From Streptomyces dioscori (GTDB taxonomy: Bacteria; Actinomycetota; Actinomycetes; Streptomycetales; Streptomycetaceae): a stretch of DNA of 64,000 bases. Position numbers and translations under genes: made by a program. Numbering within the stretch: position 1 is the stretch's first letter; each line of letters opens with the position of its first letter. Where the stretch lies: positions 186,001 through 250,000 of the forward strand of contig NZ_KZ679038.1 of assembly GCF_003024195.1 (NCBI RefSeq), given 5' to 3'. This document shows positions 25,884 to 34,442 of the stretch, in pieces. The notes beneath the pieces were generated by a model. It worked only from the letters and a program-made list of their open reading frames with translations. It did no database searches and was not told the origin of the DNA.

Positions 25884-26861
25884 ATGCCCACAGACGACTC
25901 CGGCCTGCCCGCGGAGAGCTGGCGCTGGACCGAACCGACCTGGCGCGGCCACCTCGACGCCGTGCGCGCCGGACGCCGGCTGGTCCCCGACCGCTGGCCC
26001 GGCGGCGCCCGCGTCGCGGTCGCGCTCTCTTTCGACTCCGACCACGAGACGATCCCGCTGCGCGACGGCGAGACCAGCCCGGGCCGCCTGGCCCAGGGCG
26101 AGTACGGCGCCCGCGTCGGCGCGCCCCGGATCCTCGGTCTCCTCGCCCGGTACGGCGTACCCGCCACGTTCTTCATGCCGGCGGTCTCCGCCCTGATCCA
26201 TCCCGAGGAGGCGCGCGCCTACACCCGGGACGGGCACGAGCTGGCCGTCCACGGCTGGATCCACGAGCGCAACATGCTGCTGGGCCGCGCCGACGAGCGG
26301 GAGCTGACCGCACGCGCCCTGGACACCCTCACCACGCTGACCGGGCAGCGGCCCGTCGGTATCCGTACGCCGTCCTGGGACTTCTCCGACTCGACGCTCG
26401 ACATCATGCTCGAACTCGGCTTCGCGTACGACTCCTCGCTGATGGCCGACGACGAACCGTACGAGATCGTCGCCGACGGCAGGCCCACCGGTCTGGTCGA
26501 GATCCCCGTCGACTGGATCCGGGACGACGCGCCGTACTTCACGATGGACCGCTACGGCTCCGTCCGCCCGCACAGCCGCCCGGGCGACGTGCTGGAGATC
26601 TGGACCGACGAATTCGACGCCGCGTACCGCGACGGCGGTGTCTTCCAGCTCACCCTGCACCCGCACGTCATCGGGCACCGCTCACGCCTGGTGGCGCTGC
26701 GCGAACTCCTCGACCACATCGCCGCCCACTCCGACGTCTGGTACGCCACACACGCCCAGCTCGCCGACACGGCCCGTGCCGTGCTGGACAGCGGGGCCGC
26801 AGTCGGAAACGACCAGACGACCGCCCGTTCCGTCCCCGACGCCCCGGAGCAGACGCCATGA
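25884..26861 (+). CDS. Polysaccharide-deacetylase-fold amidohydrolase
   Basis: A 325-residue NodB-homology protein: VAVALSFDSDHETI holds the motif-1 acidic pair, HELAVHGWIHERN the metal-binding HxxxH-like motif, GIRTPSWDFSDSTLDIML the third motif and FQLTLHPHVIGHRSR the C-terminal His. The overall pattern resembles the allantoinase/PgdA-like branch acting on small amides rather than chitin. No signal peptide, so cytosolic. It is the first gene of a run with MFS (ATGA overlap), SDR and KPR-M20 genes. I infer that it opens a cyclic or N-acyl amide taken up by the transporter. Confidence 0.82.
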   Translation: MPTDDSGLPAESWRWTEPTWRGHLDAVRAGRRLVPDRWPGGARVAVALSFDSDHETIPLRDGETSPGRLAQGEYGARVGAPRILGLLARYGVPATFFMPAVSALIHPEEARAYTRDGHELAVHGWIHERNMLLGRADERELTARALDTLTTLTGQRPVGIRTPSWDFSDSTLDIMLELGFAYDSSLMADDEPYEIVADGRPTGLVEIPVDWIRDDAPYFTMDRYGSVRPHSRPGDVLEIWTDEFDAAYRDGGVFQLTLHPHVIGHRSRLVALRELLDHIAAHSDVWYATHAQLADTARAVLDSGAAVGNDQTTARSVPDAPEQTP

Positions 26862-28189
26862 CCACCGGATCCGCCACACCACCCGCCGGTCCCCTGTCCA
26901 AGGGCGGCGACTCCCCCGCCCCGGGCAGACTGAGCCGTGCCCAGCGCAAGGCGATCGTCGCCGGCACCATCGGCAACACCGTCGAGTGGGTCGACTGGGC
27001 CCTGTACTCGATCTTCGCGAAGATCATCGCTGACGAGTTCTTCCCCAAGGGCGACGGAGCGGTGGCGCTGCTGTCCACGCTCGCCGTGTTCGCCGTCGGT
27101 TTCGTGATGCGCCCGGTCGGTGCCGCGGTCCTCGGTGCCTACGCCGACCGCCACGGCCGCAAGAAGGGCATGACGCTCACGGTCGCGCTGATGGCGGGCG
27201 CCGGCTTCCTGATCGCGATCACCCCGAACTACGACACCATCGGCGTCCTCTCGCCGCTGATCCTGCTCCTGGCCCGGCTCGTACAGGGCTTCTCCGCGGG
27301 TGGCGAGTTCGGTTCGTCGTCCGCCTTCCTCGTGGAGTCGGCGGCCCGCGGCAGGCGCGCGTTCGCCGGGTCGTGGCAGCAGGTGTCGGTCGCGGGCGGT
27401 GTCCTCATCGCCTCGCTCCTGGGCACCCTCACCACCTCGACGCTCAGTGACGACGCCGTGCACTCCTGGGGCTGGCGTGCCGCGTTCGTCTTCGGCGGGC
27501 TCCTCGGCCTGGTCGGACTGTGGCTGCGCGTGACGGTGGAGGACACCGAGTCCTTCACCCAGGCGCAGGACACCGGCCGCACCCGTACCAACCCCGTCAA
27601 GACGATGTTCGTCGAGCACCCGGCCGCGACCCTACGCGTGGCCGGCATCACGATCGCGGGCACGCTGACCTACTACATCTGGGTCAACTACTTGCCCACG
27701 TACGCGAATCTGACCACCGGCATCCCGCTCAAGACGGCTCTGCTGTCGCAGACGCTGTGTCTGGTCGTGTTCGTGGTCGCGCTGCCGTTCGTCGGGCTGC
27801 TCTCGGACAAGATCGGGCGCAAGCCGACCATGGCGGCCTTCGCGGGCGGTTTCGTCGTCCTGGCCTGGCCGCTGCTGCACCTGCTGAGCGGCAGCTTCCT
27901 GAGCCTGTTCCTGGTCCAGCTCGTCGGCATGCTGCTGATCCTCGGCTACTCCGCCAACTGCGCCGTCATCATGGCCGAGCAGTTCCCTGCGGAGGTACGC
28001 GCCACCGGTATCGCCCTGCCCTACGCCCTCGCCGTCGCGGTCTTCGGCGGCACGGCCCCCTACCTGACCACCTGGATGCACGAGAACGGCCACAGCGACC
28101 TGCTGTGGATCTACGTCTCCGGCGCCGCCCTCATCTCCCTCGTCGTCTATCTCACGATGCCGGAGACCAAGGACAAGGAGTTCGACTGA
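26858..28189 (+). CDS. MFS metabolite:proton symporter
   Basis: A 443-residue transporter with 12 predicted membrane segments. AGTIGNTVEWVDWALYSIFA, the loop DRHGRKKGMT, RLVQGFSAGGEFGSSSAFLVE and DKIGRKPTM are the signatures of the metabolite:H+ symporter (MHS) family that imports organic acids such as alpha-ketoglutarate, citrate, proline betaine or aromatic acids. The start overlaps the deacetylase stop (ATGA), and the stop overlaps the SDR start (TGATG). It should bring the pathway substrate into the cell. Confidence 0.92.
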   Translation: MTTGSATPPAGPLSKGGDSPAPGRLSRAQRKAIVAGTIGNTVEWVDWALYSIFAKIIADEFFPKGDGAVALLSTLAVFAVGFVMRPVGAAVLGAYADRHGRKKGMTLTVALMAGAGFLIAITPNYDTIGVLSPLILLLARLVQGFSAGGEFGSSSAFLVESAARGRRAFAGSWQQVSVAGGVLIASLLGTLTTSTLSDDAVHSWGWRAAFVFGGLLGLVGLWLRVTVEDTESFTQAQDTGRTRTNPVKTMFVEHPAATLRVAGITIAGTLTYYIWVNYLPTYANLTTGIPLKTALLSQTLCLVVFVVALPFVGLLSDKIGRKPTMAAFAGGFVVLAWPLLHLLSGSFLSLFLVQLVGMLLILGYSANCAVIMAEQFPAEVRATGIALPYALAVAVFGGTAPYLTTWMHENGHSDLLWIYVSGAALISLVVYLTMPETKDKEFD

Positions 28190-29007
28190 TGGCGCACGTG
28201 CTCGTCACCGGTGCCGCGGGCGGTATCGGCGGGGCGATCGCCGAGGAGTTCGCCGCACGGGGCGACCTGCTCACGCTCGCCGACCGCGATCCGGAGGCGT
28301 TGGAGCTGACCGCGGCACGGCTGGGCGGCGGCGCGGCGACGCACACCGCGGACCTCACCGACGCGGACGCGCCCGCCGCCCTGGTCGAGGCGGTCTGGGC
28401 GGCGCACGGTCCCGTGGACGTCCTGGTCAACGCGGCGGGTGTGTACCCGTCCCTCGACATGGCTCAGGTCGAGGCAGCCGCCTGGGACCGGCTGTTCGCC
28501 GTGAACCTGCGCGCCCCCGTGCTCGCCACCGCCGCGTTCGCGCGGCTCGCCATGGCGGCCGGACGGCCCGGCTCGGTCGTCAACATCTCCTCCGGTTCCG
28601 CGCTGCGGGCCCGCCCCGGCGGAGGGCCGTACGCGAGTTCCAAGGCCGCGCTGGAGATGGCCACCCGGGCCGCCGCCCTGGAGCTGGGCGAGCACGGCAT
28701 CCGCGTCAACGCGGTCAGCCCCGGGTTCGTCCAGGTGTCCAGCGACTGCAATCCCGTCTCCGTCGAGTACGCCGCGGCCATCGGCGGCAACCCGCTCGGC
28801 CGCCCGGGCAGCCCCCAGGACATCGCCCGCGCGGTGTGCTGGATCGCGGGCCCGGACGCCTCCTGGATCACCGGGGAGGTCCTGCGCGTGGACGGCGGAT
28901 CCAGTACCGGCGCACTGCACCTGCCCCGTATCTGGCAGCCCGGCGACACCCGCGCCACCCCGCACCCGGCGATCCCGGCCGCCCTCACGGAAGGACTCCC
29001 CTCATGA
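28189..29007 (+). CDS. SDR-family oxidoreductase
   Basis: A 272-residue classical SDR: VTGAAGGIGGAIAEE (cofactor loop), VNAAGVY (NNAG equivalent), NISSGSA with the catalytic Ser, and YASSKAALE (YxxxK), then NAVSPGFVQ. The acidic Asp in TLADRDPE after beta-2 favours NAD. It is coupled to the transporter (stop and start overlap) and to the KPR-M20 gene (ATGA overlap at 29004). Probably oxidises a hydroxyl intermediate of the same pathway. Confidence 0.9.
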   Translation: MAHVLVTGAAGGIGGAIAEEFAARGDLLTLADRDPEALELTAARLGGGAATHTADLTDADAPAALVEAVWAAHGPVDVLVNAAGVYPSLDMAQVEAAAWDRLFAVNLRAPVLATAAFARLAMAAGRPGSVVNISSGSALRARPGGGPYASSKAALEMATRAAALELGEHGIRVNAVSPGFVQVSSDCNPVSVEYAAAIGGNPLGRPGSPQDIARAVCWIAGPDASWITGEVLRVDGGSSTGALHLPRIWQPGDTRATPHPAIPAALTEGLPS

Positions 29008-31295
29008 CCGACCCCTCCCCGGAGCGGGCCGCGTACACCGTCGTCGGCGGGGGCGCGATCGGCGGCACGCTCGCCTTCGCCCTCGCGCGGGCCGGGCATC
29101 CGGTCACCGTCGTCGACACCGACCCCGCGCACGTGGCCGCGATCCGCGCCCGCGGACTCGTCGTCGCCCACGGCGGGTCCCGTACGAGCGTGCCGGTCTC
29201 CGCCGCCACTCCGGACGAGTTCACCGGCACCCTCGGACGGGTCCTGCTGGCCGTGAAGGCGCAGGCCACCGGTACGGCGGCAGCGTGGATCGCGCCCCGT
29301 CTGGAGCCGGAGGGATATGTCGTCTCGCTGCAGAACGGCTTCAACGAGGGCCTGATCGCGCGGTATGTGGGTGCCCATCGGACCGTCGCCGCGTTCGTGA
29401 ACATCTTCGCCGACGTGGTCGAACCGGGTGTCGTCCTCGACGGCGGCGCCGGAGCCCTCGTCATCGGCGAGCCCGGCGGCGCCCAGGTCAGCCCCCGCGT
29501 CCGTGCGGTCGTGGCCGACCTGCAGAGCTGGGGTCCGGCGGTGGCCAGCGACAACGTCGAGGGATATCTGTGGGCGAAGGCCGGCTTCGGTGCGATGCTC
29601 GCCGCCACCGCCCTCGCCGACGCCCCCATGGCCGATCTGATCGACCGGCACCGGCCCGCGATGGCCGGACTGACCGGTGAGATCTTCGCCGTGTCCGACC
29701 GGCTCGGCGTCACCCTGGAGGCCTTCGACGCCTTCGACCCCCTCCCGTTCCGGCAGGGTACGGATCCGGCGGAACGCGGCACCGCCTTCGACCGCCTGAG
29801 CGCGTGGCTGCGTACGCAGGCGAAGGACCGCAGCGGCATCTGGCGCGACCTCGCCGTACGGCACCGGCCCGTCGAGGTGACCACGCACTACGCCGACGTC
29901 TTCGACCACGCGGCCCGCGAAGGACTCCCCACGCCGCTGCTGCGCACCGTCATGGACGGTCTGCGCTCACTGGAGGGTGCCCCGGACGGGATGTCGGAGG
30001 GACGGCTGGAGGAGCTGGACCGCCTCGCCGGGCAGGCGGCGCCCGGGCAGCTGGACGAGCCGAACCACCCTGCCCCGGCCGCGATGCCCGGCCGGCTGCC
30101 CGCGGCGGAACAGGCCGCGGCGGTCCGGCGCTGGCTCGACGAGCATCGCGAGGACATGGTCGCCGACCTCGACGCGTACACCTCCCAGGGCAGTGCCAGC
30201 GACGATCCGGCCGACCTCGGTGCCTGCCTGGGATGGCTGCGCGACTGGCTCGACCGGCGCCTGGGCACACCGGACGCCGAGGAGATCCTTCCCCGCGCGG
30301 GAACGGGAACGGGGGCTGGGGCTGGGGCTGGGGACATCCTCGTACGCCGCTATCCGGCCCGGGACGCCGTCGCCGAGGACGGCCGGCCTGTCCTGCTCCT
30401 CGGCCACTACGACACCGTGTGGCCGACCGGCACCCTCGACGACTGGCCCTTCCGGCGCCACGGCGACCACATCAGCGGGCCCGGCGTGTTCGACATGAAG
30501 GCCGGTCTCGTCCAGGCGGTGTGGGCCCTGCGCGCCCTCGACGCCCTGGGCCTGCCGAGGCCCGCCTGCACCCTGATGCTGAACGGCGACGAGGAGACGG
30601 GCAGCCTCGCCTCCCACGAGGCCATCGTCGCCGAGTCGCACGGCAGCAGGCTCGCCATGGTCTTCGAGGCAGCCGTGGACGGCGCGATCAAGACGGCCCG
30701 CAAGGGCGTGGGCCTGTTCACCCTGACGGTCACCGGCAGCGAGGCCCACGCCGGACTCGACCCCACCGCCGGGGCGAGCGCGGTGGACGAACTCGCCCAC
30801 CAGATCCTGCACTTGGCCGCACTGCGTGCCCCGGACGCGGGCACCTCGCTCAACGTGGGCGTGGTGGAGGGCGGCACCCGCAGCAACGTCACCGCGGGAC
30901 GCGCCGTCGGCCGCATCGACGTCCGTGTCGCCTCGGCGGCCGAGCAGCAGCGGATCAGCGAGGCCCTGGCCGCGCTGCGCCCGGTGGATCCGCGCACGCG
31001 CGTGGAGATCACCGGGGACTGGAACCGGCCCGTCTTCGAGCGGACCGAACAGGTCGCGGCGCTCGGGGAGTTGGCGCGCCGGTGCGCGGCGCTGCTCGGG
31101 GAGGACCTGCGGGAGGCGTCCGTGGGCGGGGCGAGCGACGGCAACTTCGTCGTGGCCGCGGGGACGCCCGTCCTGGACGGCATCGGGGCGGTCGGCTCGG
31201 GCGCCCACGCCCGCTCGGAGAACACCTCGGTGTCCGGCATGGTCGCGCGTTCCGCGCTGGCGGCCACGGTGCTGGTGTCGTTGGCCGCCGGCTAG
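29004..31295 (+). CDS. Ketopantoate-reductase-like/M20-peptidase fusion protein
   Basis: One 763-residue frame carries two enzymes. Residues 1-340 are an ApbA/PanE-type 6-phosphogluconate-dehydrogenase fold: VVGGGAIGGTLAFALARAG, VKAQAT, SLQNGFNEG, and ASDNVEGYLWAKAGFGAMLAA with the family Lys. Residues 361-763 are an M20 metallopeptidase of the carboxypeptidase-G2 type: LLGHYDTVW (His near 468), GVFDMKAG (Asp near 497), GDEETGS (near 530) and a final His in GSGAHARSENTS near 735. The linker QPGQLDEPNHPAPAA-like stretch has no stop, and the internal ATG 30084 has no ribosome site, so fusion is real in the DNA. It is the last gene of the operon. Confidence 0.85.
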   Translation: MTDPSPERAAYTVVGGGAIGGTLAFALARAGHPVTVVDTDPAHVAAIRARGLVVAHGGSRTSVPVSAATPDEFTGTLGRVLLAVKAQATGTAAAWIAPRLEPEGYVVSLQNGFNEGLIARYVGAHRTVAAFVNIFADVVEPGVVLDGGAGALVIGEPGGAQVSPRVRAVVADLQSWGPAVASDNVEGYLWAKAGFGAMLAATALADAPMADLIDRHRPAMAGLTGEIFAVSDRLGVTLEAFDAFDPLPFRQGTDPAERGTAFDRLSAWLRTQAKDRSGIWRDLAVRHRPVEVTTHYADVFDHAAREGLPTPLLRTVMDGLRSLEGAPDGMSEGRLEELDRLAGQAAPGQLDEPNHPAPAAMPGRLPAAEQAAAVRRWLDEHREDMVADLDAYTSQGSASDDPADLGACLGWLRDWLDRRLGTPDAEEILPRAGTGTGAGAGAGDILVRRYPARDAVAEDGRPVLLLGHYDTVWPTGTLDDWPFRRHGDHISGPGVFDMKAGLVQAVWALRALDALGLPRPACTLMLNGDEETGSLASHEAIVAESHGSRLAMVFEAAVDGAIKTARKGVGLFTLTVTGSEAHAGLDPTAGASAVDELAHQILHLAALRAPDAGTSLNVGVVEGGTRSNVTAGRAVGRIDVRVASAAEQQRISEALAALRPVDPRTRVEITGDWNRPVFERTEQVAALGELARRCAALLGEDLREASVGGASDGNFVVAAGTPVLDGIGAVGSGAHARSENTSVSGMVARSALAATVLVSLAAG

Positions 31296-31310
31296 CCCTG
31301 CCCGATCCAT

Positions 31311-31357
31311 GTCCTGTCCCGCCGCGAAGCGCACTCGTCTTCGCGGCGGAGCAGGAC
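31311..31357. terminator. Bidirectional terminator hairpin
   Basis: Perfect 10-base arms CGCCGCGAAG / CTTCGCGGCG with a 9-base loop, continued after a 3-base bulge on each side by GTCCTG / CAGGAC. It separates the operon ending at 31295 from the convergent GH43 gene. Confidence 0.8.
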
Positions 31358-31382
31358 TGTCACCGGTCGCCCGGCCCGGTCG

Positions 31383-32885
31383 TCAGCCCGCGGGCGCGAT
31401 GGCCACGTTGTCGAAGGCGGCCCCGGTGTCGAAGACCCGGACACCGTTCGCTCCGCTGCGGTAGGTGCTGTCGCTGACGGAGATCTTGGGTGTCGTCATG
31501 TCGTCGACGAACACCTTGATCGACGAGCCGACGGCGGTCACGCGTATCCGGTGGGCCGAGCCGGAGCCGACGGTCGTGCGGGCGCTCGCCAGTTCCGTCC
31601 AGGAACCGTTCGCCCGGCCGAGGACCACCTTGCCGCTCGGGCTGATACCCGCGTAGTAGCCCGAGTAGCTGTCCCAGCCGGCCGACGGGCCGTTCACCCT
31701 GAACGTCAGACCCGCGTCCCCGCCGCCCGAGGTGACGGTGACGTCGGCGTCGTAGGTGAAGTCGGCGAAGTTCGTGTCGAGCAGCGCCTTGCCGCCCAGG
31801 TTCCGCCCCACCCGGTACTGTCCGCCGCTGACGGACCAGGTGCCGCCGTACGTCTTCCAGCCCAGCGCGTTGCCGTCGGCGAAGTTGTCCTTCACCTGCA
31901 TGGCGATACGCCGGATGGTGCCGTCGGCGTTGAAGTGGAGGCGGTCGTAGGCGAGTTGGCGGTGGTTGCCGTCGGTCTCGCTGAGCGGACGGCGGTGGTA
32001 GACGATGTACCAGATGTCGGTGCCGGGCACGTTGACGACGGAGTTGTGGCCGGACCCCTTGGCGACCGCGGGGTCCTGGGCGAGTACCTTGTCGATCTTC
32101 CGGAACGGGCCGGTCGGCGAGTCGGACATCGCGTACGACACCGAGTAGTCGGGCCCCGTCCAGCCGCCCTCCGACCACATGAAGTAGTACTTGCCGTTGC
32201 GCTTGAACATGTAGGAGCCCTCGGTGAAGTTCTCGGGGGTGATCTCCTTGTAGGTGGAACCGTCGTCGAACGTGCCCAGGCTGGTCATGTCCGGGTTGAG
32301 CTTGACGACGTTGGAGTGGTGCCAGCCTCCGTAGAACATGTACGCCTGGCCGTCGTCGTCGATGAAGACGTCCTGGTCGATGGGCTGGGCCCCGTTGTGG
32401 AACTGCGAGATCAGCGGCTTGCCGAGGGCGTCCTTGTACGGGCCTTCGGGGCGGTCGGCGACGGCCACGCCGATGCCGCCCAGTTCGGAGTTGCTCTGGA
32501 TGTCGTTCGCGGCGAAGTACAGGTAGTACTTGCCGTTCCGTTCGACCGGCGCGGGGGCCCACACCGCGTACTTGGCCCAGGAGACGTCCGCCGTCTTCAG
32601 GACGTTGCTGTGCTTGGTCCAGTGGATCAGGTCGGTGGAGGAGAACGCGTCGAGGTAGGTCTGCTCGGCGTAGGACTTGGATGCCGTGGGGTAGACCCAG
32701 AACGTGTCGTCGTAGACCGCGATGTCGGGGTCCGCGTACCAGCCGTCGACGAAGGGGTTGCCCGCCTCGGCGGTCGAATACTCCGGCGCCGCGACGGCCG
32801 TTGATGGTGAGAACAACGCCACCAGGCCGCCGACGAGCAGCGTGGCCCAGGCCTTGGCGGCGAACCCGGTCGATCGGACAGTCAC
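31383..32885 (-). CDS. Secreted GH43-like glycosidase with C-terminal lectin-like domain
   Basis: A 500-residue secreted protein. The N-terminus is a signal peptide (KAWATLLVGGLVALFSPSTAVAA). The five-bladed propeller domain has the catalytic base in WYADPDIAVYD (near residue 50), a modulator Asp in QPIDQDVFIDDDGQAYMFYG and the acid in ENFTEGSYMFKRNGKYYFMWSEGG. The last 180 residues form a concanavalin-like domain (SGGGDAGLTFRVNGPS, YYAGISPSGKVVLGR, RIRVTAVGSSIKVFVDD). It probably releases arabinose or xylose from plant polysaccharide outside the cell. The GTG start follows GGAGG. A LacI-type palindrome lies just upstream, so sugar induction is likely. Confidence 0.88.
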   Translation of the reverse strand: MTVRSTGFAAKAWATLLVGGLVALFSPSTAVAAPEYSTAEAGNPFVDGWYADPDIAVYDDTFWVYPTASKSYAEQTYLDAFSSTDLIHWTKHSNVLKTADVSWAKYAVWAPAPVERNGKYYLYFAANDIQSNSELGGIGVAVADRPEGPYKDALGKPLISQFHNGAQPIDQDVFIDDDGQAYMFYGGWHHSNVVKLNPDMTSLGTFDDGSTYKEITPENFTEGSYMFKRNGKYYFMWSEGGWTGPDYSVSYAMSDSPTGPFRKIDKVLAQDPAVAKGSGHNSVVNVPGTDIWYIVYHRRPLSETDGNHRQLAYDRLHFNADGTIRRIAMQVKDNFADGNALGWKTYGGTWSVSGGQYRVGRNLGGKALLDTNFADFTYDADVTVTSGGGDAGLTFRVNGPSAGWDSYSGYYAGISPSGKVVLGRANGSWTELASARTTVGSGSAHRIRVTAVGSSIKVFVDDMTTPKISVSDSTYRSGANGVRVFDTGAAFDNVAIAPAG

Positions 32886-32920
32886 GAGAACCTCCGTGGG
32901 GGGTGAGGCTGACGAGGGGT

Positions 32921-32932
32921 GACAACGTTGTC
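32921..32932. promoter_or_regulatory. LacI-type operator upstream of the GH43 gene
   Basis: GACAACGTTGTC, a perfect 12-base palindrome centred on ACGT, 36 bases before the GTG start. It has the form of Streptomyces LacI-family sugar operators; no LacI gene is adjacent. Confidence 0.65.
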
Positions 32933-32998
32933 GGAACGTGCCGGGGCTTGCTGGGGCCCGATACCGGGAAGTTGTCCATGAGGTGGCTGTACGCAGGT

Positions 32999-33027
32999 GT
33001 TTACATCGTTGCAAGCGGGCTGTAAAC
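32999..33027. promoter_or_regulatory. GTTTACA-N15-TGTAAAC inverted repeat
   Basis: Seven-base arms at 32999-33005 and 33021-33027 in the GH43 upstream region, the only A+T-rich dyad there; it could be a second operator or a hairpin near the promoter. Confidence 0.45.
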
Positions 33028-33189
33028 CCTTTGCGCACAGATCGTCAGCTACAGGACCTCGGGCATGTCGCCCCCACACGCGGGGAGTTGCCGGCCTCGG
33101 GCACACGGACGGGATGAACGGCCTCGTCGGGGGCACTCGGCCTCTGCGACACCAACGGGTGCCGCGCCGTCCGACAGAGAGAGAAACCC

Positions 33190-33264
33190 GTGTACATCGG
33201 CCTGGGCACCATCGTCGTCATCGTCATCATCATCGCCGTCGTCATGATGCTGCGCCGTCGCTGA
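33190..33264 (+). CDS. 24-residue single-pass membrane peptide
   Basis: GTG 33190 to TGA 33262-33264 encodes 24 residues: a short start VYIGLGTI, about 14 Ile/Val residues forming one membrane helix, and a final MMLRRR that would anchor it with the C-terminus inside. The ribosome site GAGAGAGA lies 7-8 bases upstream. I believe similar short membrane peptides (one hydrophobic helix plus RRR) recur in Streptomyces but cannot verify this here. It lies between GH43 and the sigma factor, with no clear partner. The function is unknown. Confidence 0.5.
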   Translation: MYIGLGTIVVIVIIIAVVMMLRRR

Positions 33265-33389
33265 CATGAGTTCGGCTTCGAGCGTGGTCCGTCGGGCCGG
33301 GGCGCCGGACCGGGTTCGTCCTGGTCGGCGCCGGCCTGCTCGGCACGGCGCCGACTCCTTAAGACGGTGACCGCTCGGTCCGGCGGCGG

Positions 33390-34265
33390 CTAGTCGGTGG
33401 CCAGCAGGCCCGCGCGGAGCTTGCCGAGGACCCGGGTGATCAGCCGCGACACATGCATCTGCGAGTAGCCCAGCTCGTCGGCGATCTGCTGCTGGGTGAG
33501 CTCGTCGACGAAGCGAAGGTGGATGATCCTGCGGTCACGCTCGTCGAGTCCGGCGACCAGCGGGGCCAGGGAGTGGAAGTTGTCGATGAGGTCGTAGGAG
33601 TTCTCCTCGAAGCCGATGAAATCGGCGAGCGCGGTGTCGGACTCCTCGTCCTGGTTCATCACCGCGGCGTCCAGCGAGGCGGCGTTGTAGCCGTTGGACG
33701 CCATCTGCGCCTGGACGACCTCGGAGGGCTCCAGCTGCATCAGCTCCGCGAGCTCCGCCGCCGAAGGAGAGCGCCCCAGCCGTGTGCGCAGCTCCTCGGT
33801 GGCCTTCGACAGTTCCAGCCGTGCTTCCTGAAGGCGGCGCGGAACGTGTACGGCCCAGCTCGTGTCGCGGAAGAACCGCTTGATCTCGCCGGTGATGTAG
33901 GGAACCGCGAAGGACGTGAACTCGACCTCGCGGGACAGCTCGAACCGGTCGATCGCCTTGATCAGGCCGATGGTACCGACCTGGACGATGTCCTCCATCT
34001 CCTGCGGGCCACGGTGCTTGAACCGGGAAGCCGCGTACTGCACGAGGGAGAGGTTCATCTCTATCAGGCAGTTGCGCACGTACTGGTACTCGTGCGTGCC
34101 CTCCTCAAGCTGCGTGAGACGGTCGAAGAACCGCTTTCCCACTTCCCGCGCGTCCCTGGGCGCGATGGAGGAAGGGTCCGCGTATGCGCGCTCGACGAGG
34201 TCCTGCTCCACCCCGGTGGCCCGGACACCGGCCCCGGTCCGTTCCTGCGCCGTCACGATGGTCAT
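33390..34265 (-). CDS. SigB/SigF/SigG-family stress sigma factor
   Basis: A 291-residue alternative sigma factor. Region 2: LVQYAASRFKHRGPQEMEDIVQVGTIGLIKAIDRFELSREVEFTSFAVPYITGEIKRFFRDTSW; region 3: VPRRLQEARLELSKATEELRTRLGRSPS; region 4: DERDRRIIHLRFVDELTQQQIADELGYSQMHVSRLITRVLGKLR. It belongs to the SigF-like group that in Streptomyces includes several stress and sporulation sigma factors. A clear AAGGAGCG precedes ATG. No anti-sigma gene is adjacent; a HATPase protein of the anti-sigma type is encoded at 48189. Confidence 0.93.
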   Translation of the reverse strand: MTIVTAQERTGAGVRATGVEQDLVERAYADPSSIAPRDAREVGKRFFDRLTQLEEGTHEYQYVRNCLIEMNLSLVQYAASRFKHRGPQEMEDIVQVGTIGLIKAIDRFELSREVEFTSFAVPYITGEIKRFFRDTSWAVHVPRRLQEARLELSKATEELRTRLGRSPSAAELAELMQLEPSEVVQAQMASNGYNAASLDAAVMNQDEESDTALADFIGFEENSYDLIDNFHSLAPLVAGLDERDRRIIHLRFVDELTQQQIADELGYSQMHVSRLITRVLGKLRAGLLATD

Positions 34266-34442
34266 TGGGTCTCGCTCCTTGTGCCTCAAGCATGGCTGCC
34301 GTTTATGATCCTGCCCGCGCGTACCCGGGCAGCGGACTCGTACGCCCATGAATTTCAGCCGAGTGCCGAAGGGGCTCCGGGCCGCGACCCGGGCCGCTGC
34401 CGACGCCGCCCCAGCTTTCGCCCCGTGGTGCCTGCCTGGGAG

